From contig JAYQIC010000011.1 in the NCBI GenBank assembly GCA_038141425.1, positions 124,001-188,000 of the forward strand: a DNA stretch of 64,000 nt, given 5' to 3'. The DNA comes from UBA7985 sp038141425 (GTDB lineage Bacteria; Pseudomonadota; Alphaproteobacteria; UBA7985). Positions 1 to 9,200 of the stretch are shown here, piece after piece (position 1 is the first letter of the stretch; every line of letters starts with the position of its first letter). The notes beneath the pieces were generated by a model, which saw nothing but the letters and a program-made list of their open reading frames with translations, did no database searches and had not been told where the DNA came from. A program made the translations under genes and the position numbers.

Positions 1-1
1 G

Positions 2-352
2 CGCCGCAAAGGCACGCTGGAGCTGTCGGTCGCACCGGCCTACGCCGCCTTTGCCCAGATGGCCGAGGCGGAGATCATTTCAGGCGTCAATCAGTTCCTC
101 GGTCACGGCCGGATCGAGCGGCTGCAGCTGCGCCAGAGCCACGCCGCTGCGGGGCAGGCTGCGCGCAACCGGAGCGGCCGAGGCGGGCGAGGGAGTTCTC
201 GCGAGACTGTGACAAATCGTGGGCCGGATGCGCGCGAAAGCCGGGTGATGAACCGGCAGGAAAGGCGTAACAATCAAGACTTAGGCGACGCGCTCGAGTC
301 CCTGCGCACCAGCATCGACCAGCGTGAACGCGACCACGGACAAGAACCCTAG
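2..352 (+). CDS. DciA-like DUF721 protein, C-terminal part
   Basis: The frame is open from the window edge to a TAA at 350-352, so only the last ~116 residues are present. The visible part has the DUF721 pattern: a strand ending LELSVAPAY, a helix with ELI-like residues (EAEIISGVNQFLG), the GRIERLQLRQ strand, a low-complexity linker, and a C-terminal helix (LGDALESLRTSIDQR). DUF721 proteins include DciA, the replicative helicase loader/operator of many bacteria. In alphaproteobacteria a DUF721 gene commonly precedes a dsbA-like gene and smc, as here. The family call rests on both pattern and context; the helicase role is inferred from the family. Confidence 0.7.
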   Translation, partial: RRKGTLELSVAPAYAAFAQMAEAEIISGVNQFLGHGRIERLQLRQSHAAAGQAARNRSGRGGRGSSRETVTNRGPDARESRVMNRQERRNNQDLGDALESLRTSIDQRERDHGQEP

Positions 353-427
353 AATAGCATAAGTTACCCACAAGAATCTACGCGACTCCGGTTGTGACCC
401 ACCGACTCGAGTGGATAAGAGCAAAGG

Positions 428-1105
428 ATGAATTCGATGTTTAATTTTGTCGCACGTTCGGGCTTCGCCCTGGCAGCCATTTTTACGGTTGCAGCAGCGA
501 GCCAGGCACAGGACGCCACCAAGCCTGAAGCCGAAGCGGCAAGCTACGTGCCGCTGGCCAGTGACGGCGGGCTCGGCACCGGTGTTTACGAGAACGAAAC
601 CTACGAAGGATCGCCCGACGCGCCGATCGTGCTGATCGAATACGCCTCCCTGACCTGCCCGCACTGTGCCGCCTTCCACCGCGAAGGCTACCCGCTGCTG
701 AAGCCGTTCATTGAGGCCGGTCAGCTGGCTTACGTGCACCGGGATTTCCCGCTGGACGGGGTGGCTTACCGGGCGGCTCTGGCGGCACGCTGCCTGCAGG
801 GTGAGGCCTACTTCGCCGCCATCGACGCGCTGTACGAGAACCAGCGTGACTGGCGCGGCGGCGGCAGTGAAGACGAGCTGGCGGTCGAGATTTCATCGCT
901 GACCGGTCAGTCGGTCGACGAGTACAAGGCCTGCGTTGGTGATCAAACCAACCAGCAGACGATCATTGAGCGTTACAACACCGCCGTCGAGGATCTCGGC
1001 GTCGACGGAACCCCGCGCATCTTCATCAACGGCGATCTGTTCACCCCGCGTGGGGGCTGGACCGAGATCGAAGGTGAGATCGAGCGCCGGGTCGGCCGTC
1101 TCTGA
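428..1105 (+). CDS. DsbA-family thiol:disulfide oxidoreductase
   Basis: This 225-residue protein starts with a signal peptide (hydrophobic core about residues 10-27, cleavage near SQAQ), so it should be periplasmic. A thioredoxin-fold domain follows, with the active-site motif CPHC at residues 77-80 and a cis-proline loop (GVDGTPRIFING) near the C-terminus, typical of DsbA/DsbG-like proteins (thioredoxin_4 family). It probably oxidises or isomerises cysteines in exported proteins. It lies between the DUF721 gene and smc, 18 bases before the smc start, so the two are probably co-transcribed. Intact and of normal length. Confidence 0.9.
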   Translation: MNSMFNFVARSGFALAAIFTVAAASQAQDATKPEAEAASYVPLASDGGLGTGVYENETYEGSPDAPIVLIEYASLTCPHCAAFHREGYPLLKPFIEAGQLAYVHRDFPLDGVAYRAALAARCLQGEAYFAAIDALYENQRDWRGGGSEDELAVEISSLTGQSVDEYKACVGDQTNQQTIIERYNTAVEDLGVDGTPRIFINGDLFTPRGGWTEIEGEIERRVGRL

Positions 1106-1123
1106 GGCAAAGCGAGGAATAGT

Positions 1124-4100
1124 TTGGTCGCGTTTTCAAAACTCCGCCTGCAAGGCTTCAAGAGCTTTGTCGACGCGACCGATTTCCATATCGAACCCGG
1201 GGTTACCGGGGTTGTCGGCCCCAACGGCTGCGGCAAATCCAACATCGTAGAGGCCCTGAAGTGGGTCATGGGCGAGTCCCGCTCCAAGCAGCTGCGCGGC
1301 GCGGATATGGAAGAGGTCATCTTCAACGGCTCGTCTGACCGCCCGGCCCGCAACGTGGCCGAGGTCGAGCTGGTCCTGTCCAACAGCGACGGTGACCTGC
1401 CGCCGCAATACGCCGAGCACCCGCTGGTCAGCATTTCCCGCCGGATCGAACGGGGCAAGGGCTCGGACTACCGCATCAACAAGACCCGAAAGACCGCCGG
1501 CGAGGTCAAGCTGCTGTTCTCCGATGCCGGTTCAGGGGCGTCTTCATCGGCCATCGTCTCGCAGGGACGGGTCGCGGCAATTATCAACGCCAAGCCGGTC
1601 GACCGGCGGCAGATCCTCGAGGAAGCCGCCGGGATCGTCGGCCTGTCGGCGCGTCGGCGCGAGGCGGAAAGCCGCTTGCGGGCCGCCGAAACCAACCTCG
1701 AGCGCCTCGACACGGTCATGAACGCGCTGCAGGAGCGGCTCAAGACGCTGGAAAGTCAGGCCAAGCAGGCGGAGAAGTACCGCCGCCTGAGCGAGCGCAT
1801 GACCCGGCTCAACGCGCAGCTGCACTATCTGCAGTGGGTTGCCCAGACCCGCTCGACCGAGCGTGCCAAGGAAGCGCTGGTCAAGGCTGAACGCCGGGTT
1901 GCCGACGCCGAGGCGGGTGCCGCCAAGGCCAATGCCGCCGCGATCGAACTTTCGACCGATCTGCCGGATTTGCAGAAGAAAGAAGCCGAGGCAGGCGCAG
2001 CCCTGCAGGCGCTGCTGGTCGGCCGCGATGGCCTCGACCGCGATCTGGCCGAAATCGAGCGCCTGCTCGACGTCAACACCAATCAGCGCCGCCAGCTCGA
2101 ACAGGATCAGGTGCGCGAGGCCAATCTGGTCAGTGACGCACAGAGCGCGCTCGACCGGCTCACGCAGGAAGAAGGCGAGCTGCAGACCGCCGGTGAAGGC
2201 GCGGACGAGGCCTTCGGGAGGCTCGAAGGCGCTGTCGAAGCTGCCAGTGCCGAAGTGACGCGACTGGATCAGGCTATGGCCGATGCCCGGGCTGAGATGG
2301 CACAGGTCGGCGCCGAGATCAGCGCGCGGAAGACGGCACTGGATCAGGCAACCCAGCGGGTCGAGGCGCTGAAGACCCGTCGCGACCGCCTGCTCGGGCA
2401 AATCAGCGATATCGAAGGCCGCAGTGGCGGAGCCACCGACTCAAGCGAGGCCCGCAACCGGGTCGCCGGACTGCAGTCTGAGCACGATCGTGCCGCCGAG
2501 ACGCTGGCCGAAGCCGAAGCCGCACTGGCTCAGGCTCAGGATGACGAGCAACAGGCACGCAGCCTCGCCGCCGCCCAGGGGCGCGAAGTCGCACAGCTTC
2601 GCGCCGAATTTGACGGCCTGCAGCGTCTGCTCGCCGCCAGCAACAAGGGCGAAGGCGAGGGCGATGGCGGGGCCGACCCGTCCTCTCTGACATTCGAGTT
2701 CAGGACGGCTACGAGATTGCGCTGGCAGCCCTGCTCGGCGATGCGCTGCAGGCGCCGGCGACCGCGCAGGACAGCGGTGATTTCTGGTCCGATGCGGCCG
2801 GAACCGGTCCGGCGGCTCTGTCCGCTGGGGTCCGGGTGATGACCGACCTGATCGATGATGCTCCCCAGGCCTTACGCCCACGGCTGGCCGCCTGCGGGGT
2901 CGCCGACAGCGCTGAAGACGCGTCGGTGCTGCAGAGAACCAGCTGCAGGCCGGACAATGGCTGACCACCCGCGAGGGCGGACTGTGGCGCTGGGACGGCT
3001 ACCGGGTGCTGCCCGGCGAAGCACCGGCTGCCGCGCGACTGCTGGAGCAAAAGCGGCGGGCCGAGGAGCTGACCGGCCTGATCAGTGCCGCAAGCGCCGG
3101 CAACGAGGCCGCGCAGGCCGCTGCGCAGACGGAGAAAACCGGCTGGCCGAGGCCAAAACTGCCGAATCCGAGGCCCGGCAGGGCCTGCAGCTGGCATACC
3201 GCGCCCTGACCGGCGCGCAGTCTGAACTGTCCCGCGCCGAGGCGGAAATCGCCCGGTTCGAGGCCGAGAGCGGCGCGCTGCGGGCTGCCCTGTCAACCCT
3301 CGACGCCGATCTGGCCGACGCAACGACGACGATGGAACAGGCGCAGGCAGCCTTCGACGACCGCCCCGATGCGCAGGCTCGTCAAGCCGAGGTCGACCAG
3401 CTTCGCCCCCGGGTTGATGCCGCGCGGCAGACGCTGGCCCAGGCGCAGGCAGAGCGTGAACAGCAAAAGCGCGACGCGCTGAGCCGGACCAACCGGCTCG
3501 GCGCCATTGTCACCGAGCGCTTTTCCTGGGAAGGCCGGCTCAAGAATGCCGAGCACCAGCACGCGCAGCTGGACGCGCGGGACAAGGCCCTGAGCGACGA
3601 GCGCGCTGCCCTCGACGCCCGCCCCGCCGATATCGCCAGCAAGCGCCAGACGCTCGAGCAGTCGATTCACGACGCCCGCGACGCCGTTGAACGCGCCGTA
3701 GCGGCTGTTTCGGACCGGCGCGCCGCCGCTTCGACCGCCGATGCCGAAGCCCGGCAGGCGGAGAAAGAGGCGAGCACCGCCCGCGAAACCCTCGCAACCG
3801 CTCGCTTGGCTGCCGAGACCGAAACCGAGCGCAAGGACGAACTGTCCGCCCTGATCCGCGAGACATTCTCCACCGGTCCTGAGGCCCTGCCCGGTATCGC
3901 AGAGCTCGACCCGGCGGGCGACCTGCCGCTGCGCGGGGATACGGACCGGGCCTACAAGGCCGCCGTCCGCGACCGCGAGGCGCTGGGAGCGGTCAACCTG
4001 CGCGCCGAGGACGAAAGCCGCGAACTGGCGGACGAGCTGGCCACCTACGAAGAAGAGCGCGGCGACCTGAACAAGGCGATCGACAAGCTGCGCCGCGCCA

Positions 4101-4617
4101 TCTCCAGCCTGAACAAGGAAGGCCGGACCCGGCTCGCCGATGCCTTCAAGAAGGTCAACAAGGCCTTCGAAGAGACCTTCTCCCGCCTGTTCAATGGTGG
4201 CTCTGCGCACCTCGAGCTGATCGACGCGGAAGATCCCTGAATGCCGGGCTGGAAATCTACGCCCAGCCCCCGGGGAAGAAGCTGACCTCGCTGGCGCTCA
4301 TGTCCGGGGGTGAGCAGTCGATGACGGCAACGGCGCTGATCTTCGCGCTGCTGCAGACCAACCCGGCACCGATCTGCGTCCTTGACGAAGTCGATGCCCC
4401 GCTGGACGACCACAACGTCGCCCGATTCTGCGATCTGGTCGGCGAATGGGCCCGGAAATCGCAAACCCGGATCGTGATCGTAACCCACCACCCGGTCACG
4501 ATGTCGCGGGTCGACCGCCTGTTCGGCGTCACCATGGCCGAGCGCGGCGTCTCCAGCCTGCTTTCCATCGATCTCAATGAAGCGCTCTTGCATGCTTCTA
4601 CGGCAGAGGCGGGTTGA
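1124..4617 (+). CDS. smc: Chromosome segregation ATPase SMC (four frameshifts)
   Basis: This gene encodes SMC, the ATPase that organises and segregates chromosomes with ScpAB. The start is TTG at 1124, after a GAGG Shine-Dalgarno. The N-terminal head has Walker A GPNGCGKSN and a Q-loop. Long coiled coils flank a hinge domain (QDGYEIALAALLGDAL, 2697-2744). The C-terminal head has the signature LMSGGEQSM and Walker B ICVLDEVDAPLDDHN (4376-4420). Total coding length is about 1160 residues, normal for the family. The frame breaks at about 2681-2690, 2925-2935, 3128-3135 and 4236 (a CCC run just before a TGA). All domains are present once corrected, so I read these as sequence errors rather than decay. 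Confidence 0.93.
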
Positions 4618-4635
4618 AGCAGCCATCTGGCTGCT
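4618..4635 (+). other. Inverted repeat directly after smc
   Basis: An 8-base perfect inverted repeat (AGCAGCCA/TGGCTGCT, 2-base centre) begins at the base after the smc stop. No T tract follows, so it is not a standard intrinsic terminator. It could stabilise the 3' end of the smc mRNA. Confidence 0.3.
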
Positions 4636-4639
4636 CTGC

Positions 4640-4668
4640 TTGACCTAGCAGGCCCAAGGTCCTACACC
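4640..4668 (+). promoter_or_regulatory. Possible sigma-70 promoter of the atp operon
   Basis: TTGACC (4640-4645) and TACACC (4663-4668) are separated by 17 bases, about 57 bases before atpI. The -35 matches consensus at 5 of 6 positions, the -10 only weakly. The call rests on spacing and position alone. Confidence 0.3.
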
Positions 4669-4724
4669 GGCGGCAAGTTTTAGCCCGTTTTTGTGCGCCT
4701 TGTTGTGCGGTTTCGAGGACTGCC

Positions 4725-5042
4725 ATGAAACCTGACGAAAAGCCGAGCGGAGATGGGTTGGACGACTTGAAATCCCGCATTGATGTGGCTCGACCCAAGC
4801 TCACTGAAGAAAGGATCAGCACCGCGAAACAGATCGCTAACCGGACGGCGTCAGAGGCCTTCGGTGTCGCGTTTTCTTTCGTGATCTGCATCCTGATCGG
4901 AACGGTGGGCGGCTTTGTTTTAGACAGAGCTCTGGGCACGAAGCCGCTGTTCTTTTTGGTGGGGTTCTTCGCCGGGTTTGCTCTCGGTGTCTGGTACATG
5001 ATCTTCAAAGCGCGCCAGGTGGCTCAGCGCGAAGAAGAATAA
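4725..5042 (+). CDS. atpI: ATP synthase assembly protein AtpI
   Basis: This 105-residue protein has a charged N-terminal half and two hydrophobic segments in the second half (FGVAFSFVICILIGTVGGFVL and PLFFLVGFFAGFALGVWYMI). That is the AtpI/AtpZ layout. AtpI helps c-ring assembly of F-type ATP synthase and may carry Mg2+ or Ca2+. The ATG follows a CGAGGA motif. It is the first gene of the F0 operon, 11 bases before atpB. Length and order match alphaproteobacterial F0 operons (I-B-E-F'-F). Confidence 0.87.
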   Translation: MKPDEKPSGDGLDDLKSRIDVARPKLTEERISTAKQIANRTASEAFGVAFSFVICILIGTVGGFVLDRALGTKPLFFLVGFFAGFALGVWYMIFKARQVAQREEE

Positions 5043-5053
5043 GGAATTGGACT

Positions 5054-5830
5054 GTGGCTGAAAAATCCGGCGATGGCGAAAAGTCTGCATTTGACCTGAT
5101 GCACCAGTTTGACATCACGCCGCTGGCGGGACTGGAAAACACGCCGCTGGCTTTCGTGACCAACTCGGCGTTCTTCATGATCCTGACCGTGGCTGTGATC
5201 GCGGTGCTGATGGTTGTGCTGACGCTGAGCGCCAAGGTGGTTCCCGGGCGCGGGCAGACGATATCGGAAATGATCTTCGACTTCGGCTTCGGCATGGTCG
5301 ATGACATTCTGGGCAAGAAGGGCCGGAGCTTCGTCACCTTCCTGCTGTCGATCTTCCTGTTCGTTTTCGTCGCCAATATCCTCGGCATGATGCCCTACTC
5401 GTTCACGGTGTTCTCTCACATCAGCCTCACCGCATTCATGGCCGTCATCATCTTCCTGATGGTGATCTACGTCGGCGTCAGCCGCCACGGCCTTAAGTGG
5501 TTCGGCATTTTCGCGCCGGCGGGTGTTCCCGGCTGGCTGCTGCCGCTGATCGTGGTGATCGAGATTATCTCGTTCTTCATGCGCCCGCTGACCCACTCGC
5601 TGCGACTGTTCGCGAACCTGACAGCAGGACACATCGTCCTGAAGGTGATCGGAACCTTTGCGGCGGGCGCTGGCGCCACAAGCCTGCTGACCATCCTCGG
5701 CGGTCTGTTCCTCACCCCGGTATTGTTTGCGCTGAGCGCGCTGGAATACCTCGTGGCCTATCTGCAGGCCTACATCTTCACCTTGCTTGCGGCAGTTTAC
5801 CTGGCGGAAGCGATCGAACCTCATCACTAA
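5054..5830 (+). CDS. atpB: F0F1 ATP synthase subunit a
   Basis: Subunit a forms the proton half-channels beside the c ring in the inner membrane. The 258-residue product has several long membrane helices. The penultimate-helix motif RPLTHSLRLFANLTAGH contains the essential channel arginine (LRLFAN), and the last helix holds the conserved ALEYLVAYLQAYIFTLL. Translation starts at GTG 5054 after AAGGA. Length is normal and the frame is intact. It lies between atpI and atpE. Confidence 0.96.
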   Translation: MAEKSGDGEKSAFDLMHQFDITPLAGLENTPLAFVTNSAFFMILTVAVIAVLMVVLTLSAKVVPGRGQTISEMIFDFGFGMVDDILGKKGRSFVTFLLSIFLFVFVANILGMMPYSFTVFSHISLTAFMAVIIFLMVIYVGVSRHGLKWFGIFAPAGVPGWLLPLIVVIEIISFFMRPLTHSLRLFANLTAGHIVLKVIGTFAAGAGATSLLTILGGLFLTPVLFALSALEYLVAYLQAYIFTLLAAVYLAEAIEPHH

Positions 5831-5895
5831 TCTCGAGACCGCGGCCGGTCCGGCTTTGAAAGCCGGGCTGCCCGCACCCCAGAAAAGGAATCATC

Positions 5896-6124
5896 ATGAC
5901 ACCTGAAATGTTCAAGTACATCGGCGCTGGTCTGGCTACCTTCGGTTTTGTCGGCTCCGGTATTGGCCTTGGTACCATTTTCGGTAACTACTTCCCTGGC
6001 AGTATCCCGCAACCCGGCGTCTGCACCGAAGTTCCAGACCTGGCTGTTCGTCGGCTTCGCGCTGGTTGAAGCCTTCGGTATTTTCGCGCTGCTGATTGCT
6101 CTGATGATCATGTTCGTCATCTAA
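5896..6124 (+). CDS. atpE: F0F1 ATP synthase subunit c (one frameshift)
   Basis: Subunit c builds the proton-translocating rotor ring. The ATG at 5896 has a strong AAAAGGA ribosome site. The first hairpin helix (YIGAGLATFGFVGSGIGLGTIFGNY) and the second (FQTWLFVGFALVEAFGIFALLIALMIMFV) with the ion-binding glutamate (ALVEAFG) are both present, joined by the polar loop. The frame breaks at about 6003-6006, in a CCC run; removing one C restores a loop reading SIRNPASAPKF and gives a normal 75-residue protein. Because the gene is essential, an indel error is the likely cause. It was too short and broken to appear as one open frame. Confidence 0.93.
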
Positions 6125-6151
6125 ACCGGGCGCCTTCGGGCCCTGGTTTAA
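6122..6151 (+). promoter_or_regulatory. Stem-loop overlapping the atpE stop
   Basis: AAACC-GGGC pairs with GCCC-T-GGTTT across an 8-base loop, with a single bulged T, starting in the atpE stop codon. No T tract follows. Hairpins after atpE are known in other bacteria to stabilise the abundant c-subunit message; that role here is inferred. Confidence 0.4.
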
Positions 6152-6221
6152 CGGACGAACGTGTCTCGGGATTGGTTCGCGCCGCGGCTGTTCCACCCCT
6201 CCTTACCGGCCCTCAGGGATC

Positions 6222-6245
6222 GGATCAGGATCGGGGATCAGGATC
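6222..6245 (+). repeat. Short tandem repeat in the atpE-atpF' gap
   Basis: GGATCAGGATC occurs twice (6222-6232 and 6235-6245), a 13-base period. It lies in the unusually long 203-base gap between atpE and atpF'. No function is evident. Confidence 0.5.
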
Positions 6246-6327
6246 AGCCGCAGCTGAACGACAGATACCGAAGCGCCCGTCCGCACAGATTGACTGAACT
6301 TCTACGGACAAACAGTGGGAGGCTCTC

Positions 6328-6822
6328 ATGCCTCAGTTTGATATTCTTAGTGATCCGGCTGCCATCGGCCTGAACCTTGTGTGGTTCATCGTGCTGTTCG
6401 GCCTGACCATGGTCATCGTGAACTTCGGCATCAGCCGGATTTCCGCCGTGCGCGACAAGCGCGAGGAACTGACCAGCGGCAACGTGGACAAGGCGCAGGC
6501 CCTGCTCGACGAAGCCAAGGGCCTGATGGACGCCTACGAGGAGAAAATGGCCGCCGCGCGCACCGAAGCGCAAGGCGTGATCAAGGTCGCCTCGGACAAG
6601 GCCGCCGACAAGGCTGCTAAGGCGCAGGCCAAGCTCGCCGACGAGCTGACCGCGACCCGGATCGAGATCGAGACCGCCATCGCGGACCAGACCAAGGCCG
6701 CCATGGCCGAGCTGTCTACGGTTGCCGCTGAGACCGCCGAAGCCGCTGCGACCCAGATCCTGGGCGTGGACGTCGACAGCGCCAAGCTCAGCAAGGCCGT
6801 GAAGGATATGGGCCATGCTTGA
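6328..6822 (+). CDS. atpF': F0F1 ATP synthase subunit b'
   Basis: This 164-residue stator protein has one N-terminal membrane helix (LNLVWFIVLFGLTMVIVNF) followed by a long alanine/lysine/glutamate-rich coiled coil. This is the b' (b-prime) form found with b in phototrophs and many alphaproteobacteria. The ATG follows GGGAGG. It overlaps the next gene by 8 bases, typical of the translationally coupled b'/b pair. b' and b together link F1 to subunit a. Confidence 0.92.
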   Translation: MPQFDILSDPAAIGLNLVWFIVLFGLTMVIVNFGISRISAVRDKREELTSGNVDKAQALLDEAKGLMDAYEEKMAAARTEAQGVIKVASDKAADKAAKAQAKLADELTATRIEIETAIADQTKAAMAELSTVAAETAEAAATQILGVDVDSAKLSKAVKDMGHA

Positions 6823-7315
6823 TTTCATCATCTACGAACTCCAGCACGCGACCTTCTGGGTTGGCTTCGGCTCGGTTGTTTTCCTGGCTTTTGTCTGGTG
6901 GCAGGCCGGGGACAGCATCCTCGCTGCTCTGGATAAGCGCGGCGCTGAGATCTCGGCGAAGATTGACGAAGCTGGTGCTCTGCTCGAGCAGGCTGAAGCG
7001 ACCATGGCGGACTACAAGAAGAAGTTCGGCAAGGCGGATGCTGATGCTGCAGAGATCGTTGAAGCGGCCAAGGAAGAAGCCAAGCGGCTGACCAGGAAGT
7101 CCAACGACGACCTCAAGGACCTGCTTGCGCGTCGTCAGGCAGCCTTCGACCAGCGCATGAACCAGCTGCAGGTGCAGGCGCAGAACGACGTCAAGTCAAG
7201 CGCGGCCGAGCTGGCCATCGGTGCCCTGCGTAAGTCGCTGCCCGAGCAGCTCAGCGCAAAGTCGCTGTCGGCCCTGGCGGACACGGCGATCGACGACCTG
7301 CCCAACCGGGTCTGA
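6815..7315 (+). CDS. atpF: F0F1 ATP synthase subunit b
   Basis: This 166-residue protein has an N-terminal membrane segment (FWVGFGSVVFLAFVWW), the conserved KRGAEISAKIDEA turn, then a coiled coil with EEAKRL and RRQAAFDQRM heptads, ending in the usual C-terminal helix (SALADTAIDDLPNRV). It overlaps atpF' by 8 bases and is the last gene of the F0 operon. A terminator follows 40 bases downstream. The F1 genes are not in this window, as expected where F0 and F1 operons are separate. Confidence 0.93.
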   Translation: MLDFIIYELQHATFWVGFGSVVFLAFVWWQAGDSILAALDKRGAEISAKIDEAGALLEQAEATMADYKKKFGKADADAAEIVEAAKEEAKRLTRKSNDDLKDLLARRQAAFDQRMNQLQVQAQNDVKSSAAELAIGALRKSLPEQLSAKSLSALADTAIDDLPNRV

Positions 7316-7354
7316 GCTCCCGAGAGTCGGGCTCGAGGGTCAGGCATGAAAGAG

Positions 7355-7379
7355 AAGGGGCTTTGCGGCCCCTTTTTTT
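7355..7379 (+). terminator. Intrinsic terminator after atpF
   Basis: AAGGGG (7355-7360) pairs with CCCCTT (7369-7374) around an 8-base loop; T7 runs from 7373 to 7379. It closes the F0 operon. Confidence 0.85.
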
Positions 7380-7560
7380 GTGGCCAGATGCGAGTTCGGC
7401 GGCGGGCATGGCGAAGGCGGCCGACGGCGGTGTCGGCGCTCTATCCCTCTGACCTGAATTTGGGCCCCATGATCGAGGATGAGGGCCCGAGACTTTGATC
7501 TGGGGTCATGATCCGGGCCGTGATCGATCGTCACCGCTGCACAGCATGAACAGGACCAAT

Positions 7561-8243
7561 ATGATTTCTCAGTCGATCAAGGACGGCATCAGGGACGGGA
7601 CAGCCATCGGCCTGTCTGCAGGCGTGCTGGGACTCATGTACAGCCTGGCAGCGCTGGAGGTTGGTCTGCGGCCGCTGGAAATCATTTTTACTGTGCGATC
7701 GTCTATTCGGCAGCGGTGCAATTTACCGCTTTTGGCGCCGACCTCAATTCGGTAGCGGCGGTGCTGACGCTGGTTTCGGGTGCAGCCTTTGTTTGTACCC
7801 GCAACGTGCTGATGTCGCTGGATATGGCGCGCCATGCCACCGGCCGGCCGATTGAGATCTTCGGCATGGTGGGCCTGGTCGATGCGGGCTGGGCGTCGGC
7901 ACGCGGGTACCGGCGGGGGCCGGTCTGGCCCTACTTCTGGTCGGCGGTGTCGATGGTCTACCTGATCTGGATGTCGGGCTCGATCATCGGGGCTCTGATA
8001 CCCGTGCCCGATCACCCGTTGGTCGACGGCGCGTTTCGCGCGACACCTGTGGTGTTCTTTGCGCTGATGATCACGCTGCTGTGGCGGCAGGGGATCGACA
8101 AGCGCCCGCATCTGGCAAGCATGGCGCTGACAGTGGTCGGGGCGCTGGTGCTGGGCCTGCCGCCGGCGTTGGCGGCGCTGATCGGGGCATCGATCTCGGC
8201 GCTGGTTTACGTGTTCATCACCCCCGTTGAGCGGGAGGGCTGA
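7561..8243 (+). CDS. azlC: AzlC-family branched-chain amino acid exporter subunit (frameshift)
   Basis: AzlC is the large membrane subunit of AzlCD (YgaZH) exporters, which remove branched-chain amino acids or analogues. From ATG 7561 the first helix reads AIGLSAGVLGLMYSLAALEVGL. After a break at about 7690-7697 the frame resumes with AIVYSAAVQFTAFGADL, the conserved AzlC region, and continues through several more helices to 8243. The total of about 228 residues fits the family. azlD follows 4 bases downstream, as is usual. Confidence 0.85.
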
Positions 8244-8246
8244 AGC

Positions 8247-8563
8247 GTGCGGACCGAAATCGTCATCATCGGCCTGATCCTTTCTGCTGTGGTTATGATC
8301 AGCCGCGTGGCGCCCATGGCGCTGCTGGGGCAGCGACAATTGCCCGTGCGGCTGCGGCGACTGATCGAGACCTGCCGGGCTGCGCGATCGCCGGGTTCAT
8401 GACGGTCTGGGCTTTGCCAGGCGAGGGTGAGACGCTGCGATCGACGGTATCGGTTGCGGCAGGAGCGCTGGTGGCCTTGGCTATTTGCATTCCGACCGGG
8501 AGGCTGCTGCTGGCGATGCTGGCTGGGCTCGCTGTGGCGGCAGGGTTGAGCCTGCTGGTCTGA
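8247..8563 (+). CDS. azlD: AzlD-family small exporter subunit (frameshift)
   Basis: Starting at GTG 8247, the product begins with a membrane helix (EIVIIGLILSAVVMISRVAPM) and the conserved LPVRLRRLIE. The frame breaks at about 8370-8373, where one base appears to be missing. It resumes with LPGCAIAGFMTVWALPGEG and two more helices up to the TGA at 8561-8563. About 105 residues is typical of AzlD. It was missed by simple ORF finding because of the break. It pairs with azlC immediately upstream. Confidence 0.82.
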
Positions 8564-8655
8564 GGCGCAGCCCTATGCTGTGAATGATTGCTTTCGCGAT
8601 GGTTACGCCAGCTGCAACTTTTGAAATCGTTTTGAGAGTAAGGGGAGAAGTGTGG

Positions 8656-8707
8656 CGCCGACCTTGTCTCGACCGCTTCGCGGTCTTCGCCAAGGCGTCG
8701 CGCAGTT
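8656..8707 (+). repeat. Dispersed hairpin element, partial copy A
   Basis: A run of about 39 bases around GACCGCTTCGCGGTC is identical to part of the copy at 40009-40164. Only the first hairpin (GACCGC/GCGGTC) and the CCTTG...CAAGG flanks are present. Confidence 0.75.
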
Positions 8708-8721
8708 CTTCTTATCAAAGC

Positions 8722-8747
8722 AGAAGGTCAGAGTGATCTGACCTTCT
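8722..8747. repeat. Perfect 10-bp inverted repeat
   Basis: AGAAGGTCAG and CTGACCTTCT are separated by 6 bases. It could act as a bidirectional 3'-end hairpin for the convergent transcripts. It lacks a T tract on either side. Confidence 0.6.
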
Positions 8748-8795
8748 GACCGACTGGCGAAGTCCGGGGTGTGGCGCGGTCAGGGCTGCGGAGCA

Positions 8796-8813
8796 CCGCT
8801 GCTCTAGCAGCGG
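8796..8813. repeat. Perfect 7-bp inverted repeat
   Basis: CCGCTGC and GCAGCGG flank TCTA. A second GC-rich hairpin (GAGGGGC/GCCCCTC) follows about 20 bases later. Confidence 0.5.
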
Positions 8814-8857
8814 CCTGGCCTTGACGGCGCCGAGGGGCAGCGCCCCTCATTGCAGTT

Positions 8858-8883
8858 GCGCTCAACACGCTGCGCTTTGAGCG
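8858..8883 (+). repeat. 26-bp hairpin repeat, unit 1
   Basis: The unit starts GCGCTCAACACGCTG and ends CTTTGAGCG. Its ends are complementary (CGCTCAA/TTGAGCG), so each unit can fold. An identical unit lies at 8897. Confidence 0.7.
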
Positions 8884-8896
8884 ACGTATTCCCTGT

Positions 8897-8922
8897 GCGC
8901 TCAACACGCTGCGCTTTGAGCG
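8897..8922 (+). repeat. 26-bp hairpin repeat, unit 2
   Basis: Identical to the unit at 8858-8883. A diverged version, with CTTAAGACGCTTCGCCTTTGAG, lies near 8955-8980. Confidence 0.7.
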
Positions 8923-9003
8923 CGTTGGAGTTCTTCCCGGGATCGCCTCGTCACGCTTAAGACGCTTCGCCTTTGAGCGCGTGGGATCTCTTCGCTGGAA
9001 CAT

Positions 9004-9028
9004 CACTCAAAGCGCAGCGTGTTGAGTG
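9004..9028 (-). repeat. 26-bp hairpin repeat, inverted unit 3
   Basis: CTCAAAGCGCAGCGTGTTGAG is the reverse complement of the unit core, so the island contains the repeat in both orientations. Confidence 0.7.
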
Positions 9029-9044
9029 TGAACGGAAAGAACCT

Positions 9045-9200
9045 GCGCCGACTTGTCCCCGACCGCGCTTCGCGCGGCAGGGCCAAGCGTCGCGCAACTC
9101 CATGGAGAGAAGACGTCAGGCTGCGCGCAGCGCGGCCTGTCCGTTTGACTGCGCGGGGAGATTTGTAAGCCGCGAAGCGGCGTCAAATCGAGCACACAAT
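9045..9200 (+). repeat. Dispersed three-hairpin element, copy B
   Basis: About 155 bases align with copy C at 40009-40164. Shared stretches include CGCAACTCCAT, GAGAGAAGACGTCAGG, GCGGCCTGTCCGTTT, GGGGAGATTTGTAAGCCGCG and AATCGAGCAC. Hairpins in the element: GACCGCGCTTCGCGCGG-type, a central CGCGC/GCGCG arm, and GCCGCgaaGCGGC. Both full copies lie between convergent genes. Confidence 0.8.
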
